DNA of 9,617 nt from Acidobacteriaceae bacterium (GTDB lineage: Bacteria > Acidobacteriota > Terriglobia > Terriglobales > Acidobacteriaceae). Under the pieces are notes generated by a model. It saw only the letters and a list, made by a program, of their open reading frames with translations. It was not told the origin of the DNA and made no database searches. Of the stretch, positions 1 to 5,896 are shown piece after piece. Every line of letters starts with the position of its first letter. Position 1 is the first letter of the stretch. Both the position numbers and the translations under genes were made by a program. The stretch covers positions 1 to 9,617 of the forward strand of contig PMTP01000143.1 of assembly GCA_003167305.1 (NCBI GenBank), written 5' to 3'.

Positions 1-59
1 AAGCGGATTCTGGAGACCAGGGACATCCGGGCTATAATTAGTGCCTGATCCTGGTCCCA

Positions 60-92
60 CACCCTTTCCGCTATGAGAGTGCGGAAAGGGTG
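60..92 (-). terminator. 12-bp perfect hairpin downstream of the EF-hand protein gene
   Basis: The arms at 60-71 (CACCCTTTCCGC) and 81-92 (GCGGAAAGGGTG) are perfect reverse complements around a 9-base loop. The hairpin starts 19 bases beyond the stop codon of the minus-strand gene ending at 112, which is where a terminator or 3'-end stabiliser would sit. No U-tract follows it on the minus strand, so it is not a canonical Rho-independent terminator. It could instead be a dispersed intergenic palindromic repeat; similar CCCTTTC/GAAAGGG stems are ones I associate with acidobacterial spacers, but that is memory and was not searched. Confidence 0.45.
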
Positions 93-111
93 GAGCACAC
101 GGAACCCTGCA

Positions 112-1584
112 TCATCTGTGGCTGTTGAGCAGATCGGGGTTGACTGTCATGACATAGTAGATTCCGTTCAGATCCGCGATCATGTCCCGGAAGAACTCGC
201 GCATCTCATCTGGCGAGTAGTTTCCATCGCGGAGATCCTGCATCTCGCGCTTGAGAGCAAGATCGAGCGATTCCTGGGGCGATTTATAGAGACAAATGCC
301 ACCGAATACATTCCAATGACGGCTCTTGTCAAAGCCATCCTCCTTGTTGCCGGGAAGAAGGAAGTTGTCCAGGGCCAGAGAATTTGGCAACTGATCGCGC
401 GGTATCGATTTCACCCACATAAATGGAATGCGAATAGCCTCGTCGAGCAATCCTACCGCCTTCTTCTTGTCGCCACCCTTGATGCGGAGCGCCTCGCGAA
501 ACAATAGCTCCATTGGCAGGTTGTGATTCACTTCATCCATATCCGTGAGCTTGCGGCTGGTTCGCGAGACGGCGCGCAGATAGCGTGGATCATGCTGCGC
601 GAAGGCGATAAGCGCGCGAAAATCTTCATCCTTCGCGGAACTTTTGTAGTATTGCCATTCGGAACGCTGGAGATAATTTTCCAGGTGAGTGAGATTTCTG
701 GGAGGCGGGAGCGTTTCAAAGTCATAAGCAAGTCCGAGGTCTGTCTGAAGATGGCCGGCGACGACTTTCATTACCGCTTGCCAGGGCTGTTTGCCTTGCT
801 TGAAGTCAGCATAAACAGGTGATTTGAGCGTATCGCGGAGGTGATCGCGGAATACGAGAATCTTCAGCGGAAACGCCTGCTGATTTCGCTCGGTGAGTGT
901 TTCGGCATCCTCGACGCCATCGATGAGAGCAAGTAGCAACTCGTAACGCTCGCCGTGCTGTTGAAGTGTATCCAGACGCGCCAGTTTCAGGGATGCGTAT
1001 TCGCGCTCCATCGGCAGAAGTTGCGGCTCTCTCTTGCGCCAATCCTGATCAAAGCGGATTGCCTCCGCGTAGATGTCGGCGTCGAGCGCTTCGGAGTATG
1101 TGCTTGTACTGACGGGACTATGTAGACGGGGGAGCCATTTCAGCACCGAATCGTCCGCCTGCGGGTAGGGCAGAGCCCAGAGCGGACGGGGATGATATTC
1201 GGCGAGCGTGACATATCGATAGAACTCCCGCGGGCGGGGAAACGGCTCGCCTTTGGCCCGGGCGCTTTCTTCTGTCGCATACGGATCGCTGCCTGACGCG
1301 ACAAGCGCGCGAAGAAGCCGGATGTCTTCATCGTCAATCATTCCGTTTTGATTCATGTCGATCTGACGGGCAACTGCATCGGAAAATGCAAAAGGATCCT
1401 TGAGAAAGGCATCCAGTATCTTCATGTCGTTGGCTGTCCAACGGTGATCCCCGTCCAGATCGCCGAGCATGATCAACTCGGAGTGAGTCTCCACCCGGTG
1501 GGTAGGTATCGCGAACTTCCAGTAAGCCAATCCCAGAATCCCGAGAAGACATACCGCCGCCAACCACTGTTTCCATCTCTTCAT
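112..1584 (-). CDS. Membrane-anchored protein with paired EF-hand/dockerin-like calcium loops, unknown function
   Basis: This encodes 490 residues from the ATG at 1584. The upstream in-frame TTG at 1590 lies against the AGGAG ribosome site (1592-1596), whereas the ATG has 7-base spacing, so I prefer the ATG. Residues about 7-27 form one hydrophobic segment after a basic start (MKRWK), consistent with an uncleaved anchor or signal peptide and export. Two calcium-loop motifs follow: D42-x-D44-x-D46 ending at D53, and D76-x-N78-x-N80-G81 ending at D87, each 12 residues long and followed by a short helix, as in EF-hands or dockerins. The remaining roughly 390 residues are rich in charged helices with no domain I recognise; a distinctive stretch is FDKSRHWNVFGG at about 418-429. 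The gene is transcribed divergently from the phosphatase operon and seems less GC-rich than its neighbours. The calcium-loop call is fairly secure; the function is unknown. A cohesin-dockerin role is unlikely to be assumed because the motifs are N-terminal, next to the anchor. Confidence 0.85.
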   Translation of the reverse strand: MKRWKQWLAAVCLLGILGLAYWKFAIPTHRVETHSELIMLGDLDGDHRWTANDMKILDAFLKDPFAFSDAVARQIDMNQNGMIDDEDIRLLRALVASGSDPYATEESARAKGEPFPRPREFYRYVTLAEYHPRPLWALPYPQADDSVLKWLPRLHSPVSTSTYSEALDADIYAEAIRFDQDWRKREPQLLPMEREYASLKLARLDTLQQHGERYELLLALIDGVEDAETLTERNQQAFPLKILVFRDHLRDTLKSPVYADFKQGKQPWQAVMKVVAGHLQTDLGLAYDFETLPPPRNLTHLENYLQRSEWQYYKSSAKDEDFRALIAFAQHDPRYLRAVSRTSRKLTDMDEVNHNLPMELLFREALRIKGGDKKKAVGLLDEAIRIPFMWVKSIPRDQLPNSLALDNFLLPGNKEDGFDKSRHWNVFGGICLYKSPQESLDLALKREMQDLRDGNYSPDEMREFFRDMIADLNGIYYVMTVNPDLLNSHR

Positions 1585-1591
1585 ATGCAAG

Positions 1592-1596
1592 CTCCT
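1592..1596 (-). promoter_or_regulatory. Ribosome binding site AGGAG deciding the start of the EF-hand protein
   Basis: On the minus strand AGGAG is followed by seven bases and then ATG at 1584. The nearer TTG at 1590 would leave only one base of spacing, so this site argues for the ATG and a 490-residue product. Confidence 0.65.
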
Positions 1597-1898
1597 AAAG
1601 TTCCTTGATGAGTTTTTTCCTGTAGGCGGAACGCGATTTCCCCGATTTCAAAATCCGCTTAGTCCCTGATTCTGATTTGCGTAACAGAATATCTCATGCA
1701 AGCCAGGTTTGGCTCCCGGAGAACTGATTTGACATGAGAGTTTGCGATTCGCAGGCAAAATAGAAGTAGATCCTTGGAATCTGTCCAACAACCGAGTTTC
1801 GTGGGCAGTGGCCTTTGCCGCTTTGCATGAATATCGAGGAAAAACAATTGTAGTGCCAGGCTCCCATTTATCTTTCCCATGCAGACTCACGTTCGTGT
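1597..1898. other. Divergent intergenic region without a recognisable gene
   Basis: This stretch lies between two divergently transcribed genes and must hold both promoters. It is visibly more AT-rich than the coding DNA around it. A perfect TTGACA occurs at 1729-1734 on the plus strand, but no acceptable -10 lies 16-18 bases downstream. On the minus strand I found no convincing -35/-10 pair for the EF-hand gene. A minus-strand open frame of about 88 codons covers 1648-1914, but it has no recognisable motif and would fill the whole promoter region, so I do not call it. I see no RNA gene here. Confidence 0.6.
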
Positions 1899-1914
1899 TA
1901 GAGTGAAATTTCAC
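1899..1914 (+). promoter_or_regulatory. Candidate -10 (TAGAGT) with overlapping 12-bp palindrome, possible operator
   Basis: GTGAAATTTCAC at 1903-1914 is a perfect 12-bp palindrome with no loop, the usual shape of a site for a dimeric repressor or activator rather than a hairpin. TAGAGT at 1899-1904 resembles a -10 hexamer (four of six matches to TATAAT) and overlaps the palindrome by two bases; no good -35 is visible. The phosphatase ribosome site (GGGGGA, 1915-1920) follows directly and its ATG is at 1929. A protein bound here would cover the predicted transcription start. The palindrome is seen directly; its regulatory role is inferred. Confidence 0.45.
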
Positions 1915-1928
1915 GGGGGATAGGCACG

Positions 1929-3116
1929 ATGGCGGCTGGAATTCAGCTTCCCGGTCATGGCGAGTCGGGCAATGCCGATACGATTGGGTTGCAGCAGCAG
2001 GTGGCGCGGTTGCAGGCGCTGCTGGAGGCTTCGCGGCAGGTGCATTCGACCATTCGAGAGGAAGAGGTGCTGGAGCAGGTGCTGCGCATTGTAGTGCGCG
2101 AGCTGGAGATGGCCGGCGCGGCCTTTCCTGCGTCTGGGCTGGCTTACGGCGACGCGCCGAGCACGGACGACCCCAGCACGGCGGGCGTGCTGGCTTATCC
2201 GCTGGAAGACCGCGCCGGCCGACTCATGGCGGAGCTGGTGGTGGCGTCTCCGGGCGGCCGCGCGCTGACGATCTACGAGACCGACTTCCTTGAGGGGCTG
2301 GCGTTGCAGGCCGCCGTGGCGCTGGAAAACGCCCGCAACCACAAGCGCAACGTCGAGTTTGCCCGCGTGCAGCAGGATATGGACGCTGCGCGGGCCATTC
2401 AGCGCTCGCTGCTGCCGCAGCGGCTGCCCGCGATTCCGGGCTACTCGCTGGGCTTCCGTTCCGATACCTGCTACGAGGTGGGCGGCGACTACCTGGACAT
2501 TGTTGCCCAGCCAGACGGCAGCCTGCTGATGGCGGTGGCCGATGTGGCCGGCAAGGGAATGGCTTCGGCGATCATGTCCACCAGCTTCCGCTCCGCCTTC
2601 CGCGCGATGGCGGCAGATGGACCGCCCCTGGACGAGCTGGCCGCGCGCATGAATCAGCACCACTGGGCGGAGGGCGAAGAGGCGCGCCGCCGCTATGTCA
2701 CGGCCATTTTCCTGCGGCTGCATGCACAGGCGGGCGAGATCGAGGTGGTGAACGCGGGCCACAATCCGGGCTTTCTGGCGCAGCCCGACGCGCCGGCGCG
2801 CCTCTTTGAAGCCGCGGGCACGCCGCTGGGACTGCTGCCGGGGATGCGCTACGCGAGCGAGCGCTGCGATTTTTTGCCGGGAACACGGCTGCTGTTTTAT
2901 ACCGACGGGCTGACGGAAGTCTTCAAGGGAGATGAGGAGTTTGGTCCCGAACGGCTTCTAGATGAATTTTTAAGGTGCCAGGCGGCGAAGGCTGATGGTA
3001 TTCTCGATGCATTATGGGCGGCCATCGAGGAGTTCTCTGAAGGCGGGCCGCAGGGAGACGACATGACCGCACTGGCGCTGTGCCGCGAAGCGGGCCTGAT
3101 GGAGATGCCGGCATGA
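1929..3116 (+). CDS. GAF-SpoIIE family PP2C serine phosphatase (RsbU-like)
   Basis: This encodes a cytosolic protein serine/threonine phosphatase of 395 residues, expected to dephosphorylate an RsbV-type STAS antagonist in a partner-switching pathway. Residues about 20-140 look like a GAF-type sensor (helix from LQQQVARLQALLEAS, ending near ALENARNHKR). A coiled linker carries the family hallmark AIQRSLLPQRLPAIPGY (about 156-172). The PP2C core then shows EVGGDYLD (183-190), DVAGKG (205-210), NAGHN (275-279), TPLGLLPG (298-305), FYTDGLTE (323-330) and GDDMTAL (376-382). The metal-binding acidic positions (D187, D205, D326, D378 region) are present, so it should be active. The start ATG has GGGGGA eight bases upstream. 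Its stop overlaps the next gene's start (ATGA), implying translational coupling to the kinase. The ligand of the GAF region cannot be read from sequence. The family call is secure; the name rsbU would be by analogy only. Confidence 0.95.
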   Translation: MAAGIQLPGHGESGNADTIGLQQQVARLQALLEASRQVHSTIREEEVLEQVLRIVVRELEMAGAAFPASGLAYGDAPSTDDPSTAGVLAYPLEDRAGRLMAELVVASPGGRALTIYETDFLEGLALQAAVALENARNHKRNVEFARVQQDMDAARAIQRSLLPQRLPAIPGYSLGFRSDTCYEVGGDYLDIVAQPDGSLLMAVADVAGKGMASAIMSTSFRSAFRAMAADGPPLDELAARMNQHHWAEGEEARRRYVTAIFLRLHAQAGEIEVVNAGHNPGFLAQPDAPARLFEAAGTPLGLLPGMRYASERCDFLPGTRLLFYTDGLTEVFKGDEEFGPERLLDEFLRCQAAKADGILDALWAAIEEFSEGGPQGDDMTALALCREAGLMEMPA

Positions 3117-3586
3117 GCGAAGTCAATTCCATCATCGTAACCAAGCCCACTATGGTCGAGGTTCGGCTGCCCTCGCGCATGGGCTTCGAGAAGGTGGCCA
3201 TGAGCACCGCGGCCTCGGTGGCCAAGCTGATGTGTTTCCGCGAGGACCGCATCGAAGATCTGAAGACGGCCGTCGCGGAAGCCTGCATCAACGCCATTGA
3301 GCATGGCAACCGGCTGAACGAAAAGCTGAGCGTGGGCGTAGTGCTATCGGTCAGCGCCGACTCACTGGAGGTCAAGGTCATCGACGACGGCAAGGGCATG
3401 AACCGGAAGCCAGGCCTTGTCAGCAAGCCCGACATCGACCGCAAGATGCACGGCGACGAAGGCCCGCGCGGTATGGGAATGTTTCTCATCCAGGCGCTGG
3501 TGGACGAAGCCGAATGGGTGGTCGGCGCCGACGGCAACAGCAGTTATGTCCGGCTGGTCATCCGGCTGGATAAGGACGCGGAATAA
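3113..3586 (+). CDS. RsbW-like anti-sigma/serine kinase (GHKL ATPase fold)
   Basis: This encodes 157 residues starting at the ATG at 3113, which shares ATGA with the phosphatase stop; GGAG at 3101-3104 has suitable spacing. An in-frame GTG-type extension from 3080 would lie inside the phosphatase gene and is not favoured. The Bergerat ATP-binding motifs are complete: N-box E56-A-C-I-N60-A-I-E-H-G, G1 box D91-D-G-K-G95, and a G2 box with lid R119-G-M-G-M. Proteins of this family bind a sigma factor or another target, and use ATP to phosphorylate the STAS antagonist on a serine. The length is usual for RsbW/SpoIIAB-type proteins. The neighbours are the matching phosphatase upstream and STAS protein 27 bases downstream. 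No sigma factor gene is adjacent, so the target is unknown: it could be a distant sigma factor or a non-sigma output. The kinase activity is inferred from intact motifs. Confidence 0.93.
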   Translation: MSEVNSIIVTKPTMVEVRLPSRMGFEKVAMSTAASVAKLMCFREDRIEDLKTAVAEACINAIEHGNRLNEKLSVGVVLSVSADSLEVKVIDDGKGMNRKPGLVSKPDIDRKMHGDEGPRGMGMFLIQALVDEAEWVVGADGNSSYVRLVIRLDKDAE

Positions 3587-3613
3587 CCCAAGAGAATACG
3601 GAGACGATGGATC

Positions 3614-3973
3614 GTGCAAAGCGAAACCAAGGCGCGCGTTGAACAGCTTACTTCCCCGGCCGGGCATCCGGTCGCCGTCCTGCGCTTCGAGGGCGACATC
3701 GCCAGCACCTCGAAGGATGCGGTCCTGGGCACCTACCAGGCGCTGCCCAAGGAGACCTCCAAGCTGGTTCTGCTGGACTTCACGAAGGTGGATTACATCA
3801 ATTCCAGCGGCATCGCGCTGGTGATCCAGATGATGATCGAGGCCGCGAACTCCGGCCAGAAGGTCTACGCCTTCGGCCTCTCGGCGCACTTCACCAAGGT
3901 CTTTACCATGGTGGGCATCACCAAGTACGCCGGCCTCTTCCCCACGCAGGCCGAGGCGCTGGCGGCGCTGTAA
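3614..3973 (+). CDS. STAS-domain anti-sigma factor antagonist (RsbV-like)
   Basis: This encodes 119 residues consisting of a single STAS domain, the phosphorylatable switch protein of the module. The GTG start at 3614 is preferred: it has GGAG at 3600-3603 and no in-frame ATG precedes it before the kinase stop at 3584-3586. The core reads LVLLDFTKVDYINSSGIALV, with the phospho-acceptor motif N63-S64-S65-G66. In Bacillus RsbV and SpoIIAA the equivalent motif begins with Asp (DS[ST]G); here it is Asn, a variant I recall in other bacterial STAS antagonists, and the serines are kept. Unphosphorylated STAS protein should bind the kinase and release its target; the SpoIIE phosphatase would regenerate this form. 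It is the last gene of the operon and is followed by a strong hairpin. The domain call is secure; the partner assignment is by adjacency. Confidence 0.93.
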   Translation: MQSETKARVEQLTSPAGHPVAVLRFEGDIASTSKDAVLGTYQALPKETSKLVLLDFTKVDYINSSGIALVIQMMIEAANSGQKVYAFGLSAHFTKVFTMVGITKYAGLFPTQAEALAAL

Positions 3974-3999
3974 TCGGGCGGAATTGTGCACACATCCGC

Positions 4000-4037
4000 G
4001 CCCAAAAGCCTATGCATAGAAGCAGAGGCTTTTGGGC
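4000..4037 (+). terminator. 12-bp perfect hairpin after the partner-switching operon
   Basis: GCCCAAAAGCCT (4000-4011) and AGGCTTTTGGGC (4026-4037) form a perfect 12-bp stem around a 14-base loop. The stem's end and the loop also contain a 10-bp palindrome, CTATGCATAG (4010-4019). It begins 26 bases after the STAS stop codon, where the operon should end. Six A residues, not T, follow on the plus strand, so classical Rho-independent termination is not supported; it may stop transcription without a U-tract or protect the mRNA 3' end. Confidence 0.5.
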
Positions 4038-4089
4038 AAAAAACTGGCCAGCCGGCGGGGTGAAATTCATGGTTTTCCACCCTCGTTCA

Positions 4090-4117
4090 CCCCAACGACG
4101 AAGACCTGTCGTTGGGG
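4090..4117. repeat. Inverted repeat, 10-bp stem with 8-base loop
   Basis: CCCCAACGAC at 4090-4099 is a perfect reverse complement of GTCGTTGGGG at 4108-4117, with loop GAAGACCT. It lies inside the 294-base gap between the STAS gene and the glycosyltransferase gene, with no coding signal around it. It is probably one unit of a hairpin-rich intergenic element. Confidence 0.6.
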
Positions 4118-4191
4118 ACCCCGAAGCCGCAAAAACAAAAACGCGGCAAGGGTGGGGTACCCAGTACCCGGCACATTGGGGTTCGTGGTTT

Positions 4192-4217
4192 CCCAGGTCC
4201 GAAAATCCGGACCTGGG
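4192..4217. repeat. Inverted repeat, 10-bp stem with 6-base loop
   Basis: CCCAGGTCCG (4192-4201) pairs perfectly with CGGACCTGGG (4208-4217) around AAAATC. It ends 50 bases before the glycosyltransferase start and so may lie in that gene's promoter or leader. A smaller inverted repeat, GGGTAC/GTACCC, lies just upstream at 4155-4169. The rest of 4038-4267 holds no gene or clear promoter that I can support. Confidence 0.6.
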
Positions 4218-4267
4218 CCACCCGCCTGTTTGACCGAGTTTAACTTGCTTGCCTGTGGTGACTGAAG

Positions 4268-5848
4268 ATGAATAGCACCCGCGTATCTGGCGCTCTCTCC
4301 GCCGATGCCCTCCCCGCCGACGATCGCACCAGCCTCTGGATCGCCGTCTCGCTAGGACTCGTCTGCGTCGCCGTTCACATGGCCACTAACGGCGGCTATG
4401 GCTATTTCCGCGACGAGATGTACTACCTGGCCTGCGGCGATCACCTCGACTGGGGGTACGTCGATCACGCCCCGCTGATCGCTCTGACTGCGCGCCTGAT
4501 TCGCCTCACACTCGGCGACTCGCTCCCGGCTCTGCGTTTTCTGCCCGCTCTCGCCGGCGGCCTCAGCGTCTTTTTCACCGGTCTGATCGCCCGCGAACTC
4601 GGCGGCGGCCGCTTTGCTGTCCTACTCGCCTCGCTGGGTGTGTTGGTCACACCGCTTTACCTCGCCATCGACACAATCTTCACCATGAACGCCTTCGAGC
4701 CGCTTTTTTGGATGGCCTCGGTTCTGATTCTTCTCCGCGCGATCCATCGCAATCGCCCCAGGCTTCTCCTCTGGCTTGGCGTCACTGCCGGCATCGGTCT
4801 TGAAAACAAACACTCGATGGCTTTCTTCATTGTGGCGCTTCTGGGCGGTCTTGCACTTAGCCCCGAGCGCCGTCTGCTGCTCACGCGCCAGATGGCCCTG
4901 GCCGCCGCAATTGCACTCCTGCTCTTCCTACCCAATCTACTCTGGCAGGCCGCGCACGGCTGGCCCACACTCGTCGATCTCGCAATCAGCCGCAATAAGA
5001 ATCTCAGCATTCCCCTGCTCGTTTTTCTCAGCCGCCAAATTCTGATGCTCTCGCCGGCGAACATGCTAATCTGGCTACCCGGCCTCTGGTTTCTGCTGCG
5101 CGGCTCCGAGGCCCATCGCGCCCGAGCTCTCGGCTGGGCCTTTTTGCTCTTCCTCGGCCTGATGCTGGCGCTGCGCGGCAAGGGGTATTACCTGGCCCCG
5201 GCTTACCCCATGCTCTTTGCGGCCGGCGGCGTGTTCTGGCAGAGCCGCATCCGCCGCCGCTGGCTGCGCATCGCTCTTCCCTCCACAGTTTTCTGGGCCG
5301 CGCTTCCCGCCGCGCCCCTGGCCCTGCCCATCCTGCCGCCGCAGTCGCTTATCCGCTATCAGAAAGCGATCCATATAGCCCCGATGCGCGACTACGTCAC
5401 CGAATCCGGTCCTTTGCAAGAAGAATTCGGCGATATGTTCGGCTGGGAGGAGATGGTCGGCCAAGTCGCCCAAATCTACCGCTCTCTGCCTCCCGCCGAG
5501 CGCTCGCGCGCCGCCATCTTCGCGCTCAACTACGGCGAAGCTGCCGCCATAGACCTCTTCGGTCCCCGCTACGGCTTGCCCAAAGCCATCTCCACCAACC
5601 AGACCTACTTTCTATGGGGCCCCCACCAATACGATGGCCAGGTGGTCATCCTCGTCGGCTTCAACGATGACCTCATGGCTCACCCCCAGGTCCGGCGCGG
5701 CCTCGAATCCGTTTTTACGAGCATCGAAACCGGGCCGCGCGTCGAGCAGCCCTACTCGATGAACTGGGAGCACTACTCCATCCTCATCGGCCGCGGCCTC
5801 CATCCGCCGCTCCCCGAACTCTGGCCCCACCTACGTCTCTGGAACTGA
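4268..5848 (+). CDS. ArnT/PMT-type membrane glycosyltransferase (GT39/GT83-like)
   Basis: This encodes 526 residues of an integral inner-membrane protein in the GT-C fold group, which transfers a sugar from a polyprenyl-phosphate donor to a protein or lipid acceptor on the periplasmic side. About ten or eleven hydrophobic segments fill residues 22-360. The first extracytoplasmic loop carries the family signature YFRDEMYYLACGDHLDWGY, with the catalytic-type acidic pair D49-E50, followed by V65-D66-H67-A-P-L (usually DHPPL; here Ala replaces the first Pro). Residues from about 365 to the end form a soluble C-terminal domain. The ATG at 4268 has no strong ribosome site, only GACTGAAG nearby. Its codons end mostly in C, giving the coding strand a C-rich skew unlike the G-rich phosphatase operon. 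The donor and acceptor cannot be deduced from this window, since no lipid A or polyprenyl-sugar genes are nearby. The family is confident; a specific ArnT function is not claimed. Confidence 0.88.
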   Translation: MNSTRVSGALSADALPADDRTSLWIAVSLGLVCVAVHMATNGGYGYFRDEMYYLACGDHLDWGYVDHAPLIALTARLIRLTLGDSLPALRFLPALAGGLSVFFTGLIARELGGGRFAVLLASLGVLVTPLYLAIDTIFTMNAFEPLFWMASVLILLRAIHRNRPRLLLWLGVTAGIGLENKHSMAFFIVALLGGLALSPERRLLLTRQMALAAAIALLLFLPNLLWQAAHGWPTLVDLAISRNKNLSIPLLVFLSRQILMLSPANMLIWLPGLWFLLRGSEAHRARALGWAFLLFLGLMLALRGKGYYLAPAYPMLFAAGGVFWQSRIRRRWLRIALPSTVFWAALPAAPLALPILPPQSLIRYQKAIHIAPMRDYVTESGPLQEEFGDMFGWEEMVGQVAQIYRSLPPAERSRAAIFALNYGEAAAIDLFGPRYGLPKAISTNQTYFLWGPHQYDGQVVILVGFNDDLMAHPQVRRGLESVFTSIETGPRVEQPYSMNWEHYSILIGRGLHPPLPELWPHLRLWN

Positions 5849-5883
5849 TTCCGCGGCCTCGCGTACTGCCCAGTTCCGGCGCG

Positions 5884-5889
5884 TAAAAT
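5884..5889 (+). promoter_or_regulatory. Candidate -10 element (TAAAAT) for the M24 peptidase
   Basis: TAAAAT matches the -10 consensus at five of six positions and ends seven bases before the ATG at 5897, so transcription would start at or next to that ATG. It overlaps the alternative ATG at 5888, which would then lie upstream of the transcript. Neither start has a Shine-Dalgarno site, consistent with a leaderless message. No clear -35 is visible. Confidence 0.35.
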
Positions 5890-5896
5890 GGCCGGT

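Noticed and set aside
1520..1584. Lipoprotein signal at the N terminus of the EF-hand protein
   Set aside because: A cysteine occurs in the hydrophobic segment (WLAAVCLLG), but the preceding residues do not form a lipobox and hydrophobicity continues well beyond it.
1729..1734. Perfect TTGACA as a -35 for the phosphatase operon
   Set aside because: No acceptable -10 hexamer lies 16-18 bases downstream, and the site is about 195 bases from the start codon.
1808..1828. Sigma-54-like pattern (TGGC...TTGC) in the divergent spacer
   Set aside because: The GG and GC dinucleotides are 13 bases apart instead of the required 10, so the -24/-12 geometry fails.
1648..1914. 88-codon minus-strand open frame in the divergent spacer
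   Set aside because: It would occupy the promoter region of two divergent genes, has no motif and no convincing ribosome site.
1911..2762. 283-codon minus-strand open frame antisense to the SpoIIE phosphatase gene
   Set aside because: The product is rich in Arg, His and Gln with no motif, as expected for the antisense frame of a GC-rich gene; the plus-strand gene has unmistakable family motifs.
3362..3991. 209-codon minus-strand open frame across the kinase and STAS genes
   Set aside because: It spans two real plus-strand genes, has shadow-like composition and no motifs.
4012..4265. Two short plus-strand open frames in the hairpin-rich spacer
   Set aside because: They run through the hairpins, have no ribosome site and encode low-information Arg/Pro/Lys-rich peptides.
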